Shown one piece after another: positions 38,596-49,688 of a stretch of 64,000 bases of DNA (the first letter of the stretch is position 1; the number at the start of each line of letters is the position of its first letter). The notes beneath the pieces are model-generated. The model was not told where the DNA came from. It ran no database searches and saw only the letters and a list, made by a program, of their open reading frames with translations. The translations under genes and the position numbers were made by a program. The stretch is taken from NCBI GenBank assembly GCA_910591455.2, contig OU342817.1:10636415-10700414 (forward strand), in the 5' to 3' direction. The DNA comes from Pholis gunnellus (Eukaryota; Chordata; Actinopteri; Perciformes; Pholidae).

Positions 38596-39837
38596 TAGTT
38601 ATAGCCAGTAAGACATGCTGTAAACTAATTCAGCTCTGTGATTGAAGATGATGGTTCTGCAGAATGTTTTTGTGTCGGTCGGTGTGCAAATGCATTGAAC
38701 CCACTGCACGTACCCCTGACTGAGTCTCTTTGGCACAGCCCGGCATGCTTGTCTGTAGCCTCCAGATATTGCGCTCAGGTTGCTTTGCTCATTATTAGCT
38801 TTTATTAGCTCCGTCGCTGCAATATTTCAAAGTCAACACAGTTTTACAACAACCCTCTTGTGTTTCTGTTTGATCTCAGCTGACTGACTCATAGCAACCA
38901 TCCCAAACATAATTCTCAGATCATTTGACAAAAAGGGCGCGTTTAACCCTACTCATTGCTGCCCTATCTCAACCGAGTTATTCTGTGTCTGCACTCAGGA
39001 GGACCCTCTTCTCACAACAGGTGGCCTGGCAGATGTCAAGCTAAAATCCTAGTGATATTTTACAGCAAGGTATCATTAAACACGGGTGTTGTGCAATAGC
39101 AACGCTTATTAACTTGAACCACAATCTAATAAAAGCTGCCTTTACTCCAGTATGTTTTAGAGCAGACATATTTTTACTGATTTGTGATTACTTCTGATAG
39201 GTTAATACATTTAAACCATGGCCACAGAAAACAGGACATCTCCAGTATAGTACCAATCAATGTTTCACTCAACATTCTGTATCAGTTATATTAAGCTGCA
39301 GGAATCCGTAGACACTGCCCTGCGGCTGCTATAGCTAACTTTCACTGGTGAAATGGACCTAACCACTGAGTAAAGGGACTAAAAACAAACTTTTAAAAAC
39401 AGACTTTTCTCACAAGAAAAAAACAAAACAAAGTCTCATCAAGGTCTACCCACTCACTCTGGAGCTTTTGACCACATCACATGGTTTTCATCTGCAGATC
39501 AAAGCCAACTAGTCCTAAAAGTGCTCAGAATAATGGAACGTTTCACCATCTACAGTTCAATGACAACTAAGCAAACTTTATGTGCAGGTAATACTTTCAA
39601 TCAATAATTCCAATATACGTCAACCATATACAGTGATACAAAGAATAGCTTTGATTCCAGGGTTTTTATTTTCCAAATGCAAGATCTATGTACCTCACTG
39701 CGTTGTACTCACTGGGGTAATTTTGTATGTGAGGTAACGTGACGGCAAGGATTGCACCTGTACTAAGAGTCAACAGTCTGGCGAGGCAGTATGAATGTAA
39801 CTACAGCAAAGACACTCAATTTGTAAGTGATATTGAC

Positions 39838-39952
39838 AAAGAAAACGGATTTAGTGTGGACCGGCCACATCTGGCCAATACTGGGACCACTTAATAAGGT
39901 CAGTATCGGATCCACCGATCCTTTCTAGTGGATCGGATTGGTGCATCACTAA
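39838..39952. mobile_element. hAT-like transposon right-end fragment
   Basis: It has GACCGGCCACATCTGGCC, GTATCGGATCCACCGATCC and ends in GGATTGGTGCATCACTA, whose reverse complement TAGTGATGCACCAATCC is the typical end of a fish hAT-like family. The matching left end was not found. It resembles the fragment at 170-257. Confidence 0.4.
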
Positions 39953-41457
39953 TGATGTGAGCAAGATAATACACCCCTAAATATCCTGATGTATCAAATA
40001 TAAGTAAGTTCCATCCTAAAACCCACATTGGGAGCATGTGGTGTAGCTCTTCTTTGAGATGACAGACTGATAAGATATAGTATAAACAGAGCCAAATCAA
40101 ATCACACTTTCTCAAAACTGCAAAAGCAAATTAGCCTCTCTCCTCAATGACGCACGCACAGAGGCATACAAATTCAATTCTGGCAATCATCGTTGCTGCG
40201 CCAATTGACAACAACCTTTTGCCATTAGGCTCTGCATAAATGTTGTCGTTGATTATGATTTATCGCCTTTGATTTGAAAACTTGATTATCACTTGATATC
40301 GGCTCATCCCATTACATGTCCACCCTCTTATTTCCCTTGTTAAATAGTGAATGTCTTTATTAGAGGCAATGTAATCTAGGGAAAGACACCCGAACAACTT
40401 TACAGCTTCATACCATTTAAAATCACGCATCACCTTCCATCCATCTTCTAGTCCTCAGGCAGTATCAAAGGCAGCAGCTGAATCCAATATTCTAAAATGA
40501 AAAATATGATCTGATAATGTCTGAAATTGAAAAAAAAAGGAACATCTTTGCTCTGCTGTCTCTGTGATGTCCGATCACTGTTTCTGTCTGTCGTCTGTTT
40601 GAAAGCATCCTGATCGGTATCACTGATATCGTACATCCAAGAAAAGACAGTTTGAATGAAAAACGCAGGATCAAATGAAGCTGTGTTAGCTCTACAAATC
40701 CTCAGTCATCACAGGGATACAGCACCACTGTGACAACACCAACAGGTGAAAAAAAGAGATCAGATTGCAAATGTCTGACCAACAGTAAGGATGACTGCTT
40801 CGGAAAGTACTATCCACACGTACTAAGCTGATCATTCACACTGATGTCCGACTTAAACAGACACCCATCACCCACAACATATTCTTGTCTCTGCTCTAAG
40901 ACTATGAATTACTCTGACTCATTAGCTGGCCTGCTCACTCTGACCTTTATGGTGGAGCAGCATTGTTCTGCTTGCTTTGCCCCCACTGAGACTTCTTCTT
41001 ACCGTCGCAACAAATCAACATCAAACAGGCCAGGTGTTGCCTGTGCCTGCATGATGCACATGGACGAAAATGCATTTCCTCTCCCTTGTGTTTGTTCATC
41101 CATTTCTGTGCCCGCATCTGCGCTGAGGTCGTGTGTGAGCATACGTGCAGGAGGGCAATCTAACTTAAGTATGCAGCGAGTGGGCCCAGCAGTGCAAGGT
41201 TAATCCAGTGACTGTGTGCAAAGTCCACTTGAGGCAGGAGGAGGCAGCCAACAGTATGCAGGAACACGTAGACCCGATGTTAAATAAAGACAGAATAAAG
41301 ATCTTCTCCTGTTCCTTCCACGTTATGAGAAGACAATAAAAGTTCAGTGAGATAGTGAGGAAAATGCAAAGAGGCGGGCAGAAGAGGTGAAGCGGCTAAA
41401 TGGATGCCAGGAGGCTGATGGCATAGGACAAAATACAGGCTGAGTTGTAATGGTGCG

Positions 41458-41480
41458 CACACACACACACACACACACAC
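41458..41480. repeat. (CA)n microsatellite
   Basis: Eleven to twelve CA units. Confidence 0.9.
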
Positions 41481-41878
41481 GCGTCTGCACAAATTGTCTT
41501 CAGTTTGTGCTCTTGGCATAAAGTCAAAGCAGTGGATCGTCAATTGTTCAGTCATTCAAATATCTAAGACGTCATGTGCTAAAAGCAAAAAGTTTAAAGC
41601 AATGTCATGAGGGAGCAGGAATACAATGTCCCGACACCAAGCCAACAACGTCTTTTGTCATTGACAGTTATACCCTCTAATTTGAAGGAACATCGATCAT
41701 TCAGAAAAGCTTTTTAGAGATTTGGTGAAGACTGACACTTTCACTTTGTCATAGCTGCACCCAGCACTTTTCCTTTCCATGACCCTCCCTTATACTCTTT
41801 CTTCTACTCTGCTTTTATGAGCCCATTGAGGAATTACTCCTCCATAACCAATGGAGGTTCTAATGATGTCTTCGAGCC

Positions 41879-41883
41879 ATCTC

Positions 41884-41918
<35 letters not shown>

Positions 41919-41920
41919 CG
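41879..41920. repeat. (CT)n microsatellite, interrupted
   Basis: CT units with TTT interruptions in a longer pyrimidine tract. Confidence 0.85.
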
Positions 41921-42333
41921 ATCTCTTGTTCGCACACTCTCACTCTGTCTCTCCTCCTGCTCTTTTTTTGGCTGGTAGAAGCCAAAGTCCTGTCTGACAG
42001 ATTTTAATAAATTGGCTCCTTGTGGATGTCAGTGTTCATCTTCAGATGGTGCTAAATCTCGACATAACACTCGGGTTAACGAGACAAGGGATACAATCAG
42101 AGTACATTGAGATACTGAGAAACCGTCGCTTTATTTTCCGCCATGTGACTGAAATAAAGTAATCCTGTTTTGGAAATTGTCAACTTATCCCAGAGGAAGT
42201 GGAAGTAGCTTTTGTGAGTCTGTTTTCAATTTAAAAGTATGACATTTTCAAGACGCTCTTAAGAAAAGGAAAATTAAATTCAGTTAAGTTGAAGATACTG
42301 TGTGAAAATTGTAGCAGTAAATCAAGGAAAGCA

Positions 42334-42347
42334 GGGGGGGGGGGGGG
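42334..42347. repeat. G14 homopolymer
   Basis: Fourteen consecutive G bases. Confidence 0.9.
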
Positions 42348-42502
42348 ACTTGTATGCTGCAGTAATCTGACTAGCTGATTGTAATGTCAAAGTGTTTATT
42401 ACTTTCCTTTGCTGCATGGATTACTTAACTGGCCTAACAGACATAGGCCTATAGGGGCCCAAGGGGCCGGGAGCCCCGCTGGGCTGCCAGTTGCTTGAGG
42501 TT

Positions 42503-42556
42503 GAGTTGTTTTAAAGAAAATAGTCCCTATGAACATGAAACTGCTCACAACAAGGT
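42503..42556. repeat. Fragment related to the foldback element at 42664-43042
   Basis: AGAAAATAGTCCCTATGAAC, GAAACTGCTCACAACAAGG and GGTCTGTG correspond to the central part of the foldback family next door, whose centre reads GGAACTATTTCAAGGTCTGT. It is a separate, truncated piece. Confidence 0.5.
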
Positions 42557-42663
42557 CTGTGTGGATTGATTGATTGATTGATTTTAGACAGAGACAGCTC
42601 CACTCTGCCTGCATGAAAATACCCATAAACCAGGAAATATGAATATGCATGTCTTTCTCTAGA

Positions 42664-43042
42664 AAGGACAATTCACCCAAAAATCAAAAAAACATATTTT
42701 TCCCCTTACCTGTGCTATTTATCAAACTAGATTGTTTTGGTGTGAGTTGCCTAGTTTTAGAGATATTGCCCATAGAAATATCTGCCTTCTCTCCAATATA
42801 ATGGGACTACATGGCAGTTTCATAGGAACTATTTCAAGGTCTGTGGATTATCTTGAGTAACCGTGTCTTAAATTCCGAAAAGAGACTAGTGCCATCATTA
42901 TATTGGAGAGAAGACAGACATCTCGAAGGACAATATCTCCATACTCTACAACTCTCACCAAATCAATCTAGATTGATAAATAGCACCACAGGTAAGAAGA
43001 AGAAAAATATGTATTTTTAATTTTTGGGGTGAACTGTCACTT
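42664..43042. mobile_element. Foldback MITE with ~150 bp inverted arms
   Basis: The left arm begins AAGGACAATTCACCCAAAAA and continues through ACCTGTGCTATTTATCAA, CTAGATTGTTTTGGTG and CTTCTCTCCAATATAATG. The right arm read in reverse has AGTTCACCCCAAAAATTA, GTGCTATTTATCAATCTAG, ATTGATTTGGTG and CTTCTCTCCAATATAATG in the same order. The arms are about 150 bases each and fold back on each other. The family is common in percomorph fish. It has no coding capacity, and no clear target duplication was seen. Confidence 0.75.
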
Positions 43043-45489
43043 TTACATCAGTTGGAGATGGCTCAACAGGTGATATTGAACCTGTAGACAAGGCCAAAAT
43101 GCTCAAAATCTTTAGTTACAACAGGTATCAGAAGCCCTGATGCTTAGTTTGTGTACTATGATTGTGGGTGCATGGCTACCAAAAAGTGCTCCAGCAAGGC
43201 TTTAAACAGATGCAGTGAAGTGAGGGAGAGATAAAGTGAGTGAGAGGTAACCTTTTGTAGGATTCATGAGCCCTTTATACAAACTTCAGACAAAAGCTAC
43301 GGCTGCTGACTGCAGGCATCCAGCGTGCAATGTGCAGTCACTGTGCAGCTGTAGCGGCAGGTGGAAGTCTCTGTTTCTGAAAAGCTGAAAACATTTCATA
43401 AGATGCTGTATTTCTATCCTGTTAAAGCCATTTACAAAGTTGTCATATTTTCATTCCAATGACCAGTGAACTTTAGGAATTCATTTTTAAAAGAAGCTGA
43501 CATGGATACCAGTGCTTATGTTTCATGTGGGCTCTATTGCTATAAAGTAATGACAGCGTGAGAGAGTATTAAAATGTGCTGTCTGTTGTCAGTTATAATT
43601 TGACTATCTATACAAATAGAATCACTTCTGATGCAGGGAAATTGATATGATATGCATATAGATTGAATCTTTTGACATCTGATCTCAGTCAAGCATGCTG
43701 TTCAGTATGAACAGGGAGAACTCTGAGGGCTTATGAATCTGACTGCGACCAAACAATGACTATGACAATGAATTTTGACGTCAAAATACCAACTACATCT
43801 CTTTTCCTGTCTGTATTTTTTTTTTTGTCTGAAATTCTGCAACAATTATTAAAAGTGTTTAGTTTGAAATCTTGATTTGACTCTAAAAAGCACTTTGATT
43901 GAATCTGGACTGTTGGCTGCCTGGCCTTCAAAGGTTTTTGATGCTTTAGAAAGCTTTAAAGCACTTAATGGGACTAACAAGAAAGCCTGTTCATTAAATA
44001 ACTTTAAATCAGGCATCGGGCCGATTGCTCCTGATGATAGAAGAGCATTTCATGTTCATTCTGCAAATTAGTCTTCTTTTGAGTTTAGCATCAAACTTAT
44101 TCCATCCAAACTACTCATTTGAAGCTTTGATGGATGCAGTTCTTAGGGGGAACAAATGTTTTTTTAATTTTCCTTTTAATAAAAAAATTCCTTAATTGCA
44201 ACTTTTACGTAGCACCCTGGGCCTTCCAAAAATGGACACAAAGCTTTTTTCCCCCCCTCAGCATCCCAGCCTGGCCCGTTCCTGCTGAAAGAGTGAGTGC
44301 CTTATTCTCAGTTGCATCATTCTGCCCCATTTGCATCGATATCAGCACTGCTGAGCCAATGTAGACCAGAGTCCCCTCCCTCATTACAGATGTTCCCCGG
44401 GTGATTTTATTCTGCAACAAACGCTGCTGCTGCACCTGCCATCGCCTGCTCGTGGACTGAGGTCGTATCCCCACATAAATGAACAGTGATGAGGCTTCCC
44501 TTGCCTCGAGCACAGACACTCAACTATGGTAACAAGCGTTTAGTGGTCATTTAATAGCGGGCTGCACATTGCTTCATTTACAGTATACGTGCAGCAGCCA
44601 AATCACACTGACAGTCCTGCATGACAGGTTTCCAGAGCTCCTATACTGATATTTGAACAAATGACTAACTGAGTGGAGCGCTAAGCACACAGTATGCTTC
44701 CCTAAATACGCAATTGTATGCCATTAAAATGCATGCACGTGCTGCTGTGTTGGAAAGGATTCAACAGTCTGTCATGCAGCCCCAACCGGAGATAATGACC
44801 TGTACCGCACCATGAATTCAGCCACACAAGATTGATTTTTTTTTTTTTACAACTCGGACAAAACCTACACGTGCATGATTTATTATGGGATCGATGTAAG
44901 TATGTGATCCGCAACATCGCTCTACACTGAACCTCGTACGTTTTTTCGCAAACGGGATAAAAAGACACTCCGCGCCTTCACCAAGACCTTAACGATCTCT
45001 GTAATGACCGACTGCACGATGTGCACATCCAAAATCAAGAGAAAGAAAGAGAGAAAGCTTGAGGGGAAGAAAAGGCATTGTTCAATTATGCAGAGAGATA
45101 AAAACCTAATCAGTTGACTGAATAATAGGTTTGATGTTTCCGAATCTGCTGTTCGATTTGTATTGGCTACAATGGTTTTCATGCGTTTCTCTGAAAGTTT
45201 AATGAGACCATAAAGACGCAGCGTGCACATCGCAACAGGCGTGATAAGGAAATATCTATTAAATGGTTTTTCCCCTCATTTTTCTAAATCTTTAATTCCC
45301 ACTTTAGAAATGAAGCTTAACATCATGTACTCTGACAAGCGTGCTCCGGGAAGGAGCCACACATACAACGCGCACCATCACTCACAACCACATCTGAAAT
45401 ACATTTTTTTTTAAATACAATAATCTACAAATGTAACAAAATCAAAACGTATGATCATCGCCTCCTATAGGTTCCGCATTTCTACTCAC

Positions 45490-45862
45490 CAAAGAGGGAG
45501 TTGGCAAAGCCGTACCACACGCATCCGCCTTCTCCTATGAGCCACCTTCCCTGCGTGCTGGCGGCGAAGCTGAACGGTGTCCCCAGTACGCACACCAGCA
45601 GGTCGCTGATGGAAATGTTAATCAGGAGCAGGTTGATGGGCGACCGCAGCATCTTGTAGCGGCAGAAGAGCACGAGCACCAGCAAGTTGTTCATTAGTCC
45701 CAAAGTGCCGATGAAGCCCAGGCACACAGCCACGACCAGGTTCCCTGTCGGGGTGAGGGTGGCCCGGTATGAGCCTCCCCTCGGGTGCCCTTCCCCGGCT
45801 GCGGCACACAGAGCACTGTTGACCCCTGCGCAGCCGCTCAGGCTCACGTTGGACACGATCAT
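45490..45862 (-). CDS. tmtops: TMT-type opsin, coding exon 1 (N-terminus, helices 1 and 2, start of helix 3)
   Basis: The start is the ATG at 45862-45860 (MIVSNVSLSGCAG), the only in-frame ATG: the frame stays open upstream to about 46048 but only through microsatellite sequence and without another ATG. The exon encodes residues 1-124 plus one base of Gly125. Residue N5 sits in an NVS glycosylation site. Helix 1 (about 41-66) reads NLVVAVCLGFIGTLGLMNNL, helix 2 (about 76-101) carries LLLINISISDLLVCVLGTPF, and C114 in EGGCVWYGFANSLF is the disulphide cysteine. Y117 occupies the bovine E113 site, as in other non-visual opsins that use E181 instead. The donor is TTTG/GTGAGTAG, phase 1. TMT opsins are blue-sensitive bistable pigments reported to signal through Gi/Go; expression in brain and other tissues is known for the family. 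The exon is GC- and CpG-rich. Confidence 0.94.
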
Positions 45863-45941
45863 CGCAGTCCTGTGCCACACTGGGTGGCCGCGGCGCACAG
45901 AACGGCAGCTAATATGTCGTTGACATGTCTCTCTTTTTTCC

Positions 45942-45979
45942 TGTGTGTGTGTGTGTGTGTGTTTGTGTGTGCGTGTGTG
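45942..45979. repeat. (TG)n microsatellite in the opsin leader
   Basis: A TG run with TTTG and GCG interruptions. In the minus-strand frame it would encode His-Thr repeats upstream of the true start, which is not evidence for translation. Confidence 0.9.
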
Positions 45980-46136
45980 GAAAAAAAACAATGTAAAGAA
46001 AACCGGTCGCCGGTAGCCAGCAACACTTGTTGCTGTAAGAGATGTCAAGTGGGGAAAAAAGCAGAGCTGAAGGAATGTGGGACAATAAAAAGCGTGTTTG
46101 TGAGGATGTCAAAACTTTGTTCAGTTCAGGGAGAGA

Positions 46137-46158
46137 GGGGGGGGGGGGGGGGGGGGGG
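46137..46158. repeat. G22 homopolymer upstream of opsin exon 1
   Basis: Twenty-two consecutive G on the plus strand, C in the opsin transcript, within the predicted leader. Confidence 0.9.
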
Positions 46159-46288
46159 CTGTTAGAAATGTAAAGGAAGAAAAAGAAAAGAGACACTTTT
46201 AGTTTGTCTTTGCTCCACTGTATGTCACACTCACACTCTTCCCAGAGAAGCTCCTGTCTCTCACACAGGCACCTTTCCTCTCTGTCCG

Positions 46289-46415
46289 TATTTAAATCAC
46301 TGTAGCCCGCTCTCCAGCAGCTGACGTCTGGGCTGCGGGGGTGGGGGAGGGGGGCGGAGCACCTTGGTGGTTCCGTGGGGAAGAGAGCAGCATGTAAATC
46401 TTGCGGCACACCAAT
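46289..46415 (-). promoter_or_regulatory. Predicted opsin core promoter
   Basis: Read on the minus strand, in order: an inverted CCAAT box (ATTGG, plus-strand CCAAT at 46411-46415), a GC box (46351-46357, plus-strand GGGGCGG) inside a C-rich tract, a CRE-like AGACGTCA (46322-46329) and a TATA-like TTTAAATA (46289-46296). The order and spacing fit a typical vertebrate promoter with transcription starting near 46260. The CRE suggests cAMP/CREB responsiveness, which is inference. E-box-like CAGCTG at 46317-46322 overlaps the CRE edge. Confidence 0.5.
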
Positions 46416-46485
46416 CGGACGATTATCATGTGGCTCAATTAATGTACTACGCTAAAGTCAACCCGCTGTGCTCAGAGCTCCATTT

Positions 46486-46505
46486 AAAAAAAAAAAAAAA
46501 AAAAA
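46486..46505. repeat. A20 homopolymer
   Basis: Twenty consecutive A followed by GAAGAAGAA, just upstream of the predicted promoter. Confidence 0.9.
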
Positions 46506-47059
46506 GAAGAAGAAAGTCCACCTCAAAGTTTCAGAGTCTCTCTCCTAGTCCTGCTTTAGAGTCCACTGAGCACGTATTGATGCGTGGCGCTGTCCTTGGT
46601 GCTGAACACATTCTCTGAGGAGCGAGTCACCAGCAGTGGCTGCTCCACTAATCAAATGTATAGTTCGTCTGCATTTAAATTGCTGCGTGCAGAAATGAAC
46701 TTCTTCGTTTCAAGCCCTAAATATAGCAATAAATATGCAAACAAGTCAACTAATACAATTCACCAAGTGAGTTAACGATGCTCACAGGTCAAAATATATG
46801 AAGAGTTCTGAGTTATAGCCTCCACACCTGTCTGAAGTTTAGATTAATAGGAAGTCCAGTGGTCATTATTTGGCACAGAGGGAAGTCCTAAGAATGTGCT
46901 GCTGTGTTTCTATAGGCTCAAGGAAATGAGGTGTTGACTCATTGTCTGGATTTAGCCTCAAGGAATGATGAGACTTCCAGGAGACTAAATTTGGTGTTGG
47001 TTCGACCAGAAGATGGGGATGAGGTCATTTTAGAGCATTGGGTAACACTTGGTAAACTC

Positions 47060-47160
47060 AGCACAACTCTGGGCTGTCAAGTCAACTGTATTTACATAGC
47101 CCAATATCACAAATCTGCCTCAAGGGACTTTGCAATCTGTCATAGATGGATATAGAGGTG
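47060..47160 (+). repeat. SINE-like fish repeat fragment (AGCCCAATATCACAAATCTG)
   Basis: TGTATTTACATAGCCCAATA, TCACAAATCTGCCTCAAGGG and ACTTTGCAATCTGT match a short repeat family very common in teleosts. The identification is from memory of this wording. Confidence 0.55.
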
Positions 47161-48164
47161 TGGATATTTGACATGTAAGCTGCTTTTTTTCCACAGAGGA
47201 AATCAATTTTAAATAGGCTTTCTGCTTTCCGATGGCGCTTTTCTTTTCTGTTTTGGATGATTCTATCTGTGAAATAGAATCATCATTTTTTCCATCTGCC
47301 ACCACTGAAAAGATATACTCAGGGTATGGCATTTCCGGACTGGAATAATGAGGAGCAGCGAACTGCTAAAACATGATGAGTGTCAGGCATCTACCCTCAT
47401 GGTGTCCATATATTCCAGCACAGGCTGAGAGAAGTTATCTCTTTGCACATAGCTCACCCTGTGCTGAACCTTAGAAGTTCAAGTCTCTTTTAGATGCTTT
47501 CTGTGTATATGTCTGCTGCTGCCATACTTGTGCAATGCAGCACAGACACCCACAATAGGATCCGACAAAAACAAGAAAGAAAAGGGTTCAAAATGTCAGA
47601 AATTAGTCTGTATTAAAATGCAATTCCTTGTATCAAACACTGGCATTTGGTGTTAAAGCAGTGTTCTTAATTATGCGTGGCGAACTCCTACCCTTATGGT
47701 CTGTTCTAATCCCTTCCCACCAAATAACCCCCTTGTCCCACCGAAGCGAGGTAATTACCCGTAGAAACTGTCCAGTGACATTTACTCTGACATCTTCCCC
47801 ATATACAGTCGTACCTGTAATTGGGCTGAATTAAGACACTTGGGTTCTATTGTGAATACCACCTCCATGCAATCATCTCAGTGGGACCGGGCAGTTGGTA
47901 TTTTCGTTGGGTTTCTAGGTCAATTCAGTGGCTGCACTCTGGGGAGATGTTCAGGAAAATACAAATGGGGTTAGCAGGGCAACACAGAGAATCTATGTTA
48001 CATGTAAATCAGAGAAAATGTGCAACCAGAATACTGTTTTATGGTTATTATCCAATGTATTCCTCTTCCTGTTAACTTGGTTCATTCGACCCAGATCTGC
48101 CCTCCATGTGCACAGTGAGGTCCCATCTGGTCCAACTTACAACATGTGCTAGAATGAACTCACA

Positions 48165-48225
48165 AACAATAATGACCCTGAATAGGATAAGCAGATAAGG
48201 ATAATGGATGGATGACTCACAAGCC
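48165..48225 (+). mobile_element. LINE 3' tail fragment (GGATAAG..ATGGATGGATG)
   Basis: GACCCTGAATAGGATAAGCA followed by GATAATGGATGGATGA is the typical 3' end of fish LINEs of the L2/Maui or RTE kind. Only the tail is recognisable; the sequence after it (48240-48660) has open frames without a recognisable domain. Confidence 0.5.
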
Positions 48226-49625
48226 GTCAGTGTGCCAATTTTCTTTCACTAAAATGTATTGTGTTTCTGCATTTCTTACCCTGTTTATTGCGATTACTCT
48301 ATGAAGTCTCCTCTGCTATAGCCATAGATTCAGCCCCCAGTTACATCTCATTAAGCCTTGACTCTATATTTTCAAACATGTGGAGTCTCTGCTCAGCTAT
48401 CATCCTTTACGTGAGACTCTTTCACTTTATAATACTCTCTGAGATGTGGCTGCAGCAGCTTTTGGACTTCATAATGTCATATCCTCCTCGCTTCACTACC
48501 TCCAGCAGTGGCTCCCCATCTCCACAGCTCGTTGTTTCTCTGTTGGGGATATCACTAGTTACCCTGTTGCTCCAAACTTTTCCTCGTCTCTCAGACAAGT
48601 TGTGTCTTTTATTAGACTTGATCGTTATAAAAAGTTGTAGCCCAGCAAGCAGTATTTACTGTTGATAGCTGCACATGTGCAAGTGGTGGTACTGTGTCAC
48701 GTATGGTGGTCGTGCAAAGCAAACGTTGTCATTTTACTGTATTTTGAAAGAATGTATCCCCAAGGAGGCTCAACACAGAAATGGACATGTTTAATCCCCA
48801 TCCAACCCCTAGTTAGATATAAGTCAGAGGCACTCACATCCACTAACCCAACATACAGTAGCATCAATAGATTTAAGAATATACATCAACAATACAACAA
48901 ACCTGCTGCTGACATGTTAGTCATAAAAGTCAGTACATAACAACTGTACATGCACTTTGGTCAGAGCTGCTAGATGTCTATGCTTTAGTGCACATTACAT
49001 TTGGCTTTTTAAAGAAAATGTACATCTGCTATTCACACATACGAACTTTAATGTATAGTCTGCCTAATAAACCATTTCTTGATACGGATGGTTATGTAAT
49101 TGGGGAAATAGAATCAGGTTGGTATGTTGGAAGCAAAGCTGCAAGTTGCAAACATGCTACATCGTCTACCACAGCCATTGAGTTCTTCCAACCTGATACG
49201 ACTACGCACTAACTTTAATGATCGCTGGTAAGTGCAGCTCTTTTGTGAGCAGGATTAGTTATTGACTTCAGGTGATGTTTGTTTTCTTTTTTTTTGGGCT
49301 CAATTCGTTGTTGTATCTGTATGATTCTATAAATCTTTATATTTCCTCTTCCAGACTGTCACTGTTTGAGTACCAGGCCTGGAATCAGTACAATTGATGT
49401 GTGCATCACAGAAGGATTTTGGAGGCCTTGGTCGGTGCTTTGTTTGTGTGTCGACATTATGCTGAGTAGACAACTCAAGGTTAACGTGTCACCAGCAGGT
49501 ATTGCGACCGTGCATTTAAATAATACGCAGGGAGAGTGTGTACAGTAGATCTTTGTATGCAAGTGCTCCAATAACTGCAATGTTGTCAGAGACGGAAAAC
49601 ACAATGACATCTCACAGAGTCAAGA

Positions 49626-49635
49626 AGAGAGAGAG

Positions 49636-49686
<51 letters not shown>
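49626..49686. repeat. (GA)n microsatellite
   Basis: About 30 GA units with one CGA interruption. Confidence 0.95.

Positions 49687-49688
<2 letters not shown>

Larger units (their letters stand above)
37815..45489 (-). other. Intron 1 of the TMT-type opsin (7.7 kb)
   Basis: It runs from the donor at 45485-45489 (GTGAG) to the acceptor at 37815-37820 (CTGTAG). It is a phase 1 intron of 7,675 bases. Apart from the listed repeats I see no exon or RNA gene. The sequence between 38600 and 39800 and between 43050 and 45480 is plain AT-rich intron. Confidence 0.85.
45863..46262 (-). other. Probable 5' untranslated region of the opsin
   Basis: This stretch lies between the TATA-like box and the start codon on the minus strand. 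It contains a (CA)n tract (plus-strand TG run 45942-45979) and a C22 run in the transcript (G22 at 46137-46158). The start site is inferred to be about 30 bases downstream of the TATA-like box, so the leader would be about 400 bases if unspliced. An additional upstream exon cannot be excluded. Confidence 0.4.

Noticed and set aside
45863..46048. N-terminal extension of the opsin by 62 codons
   Set aside because: The frame is open but has no in-frame ATG, and it reads through a CA microsatellite into His-Thr repeats.
11896..46158. Two homopolymers of exactly 22 bases at the two ends of the visible gene
   Set aside because: Equal length is most simply coincidence or an assembly effect on homopolymers; the biological case applies only to the run next to the donor.
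45785..46165. 126-codon plus-strand frame over opsin exon 1
   Set aside because: Antisense shadow that continues through a TG microsatellite and a G22 run.
45909..46409. 166-codon minus-strand frame
   Set aside because: It covers promoter, C22 run and CA tract and has no domain; it lies in the predicted promoter and leader.
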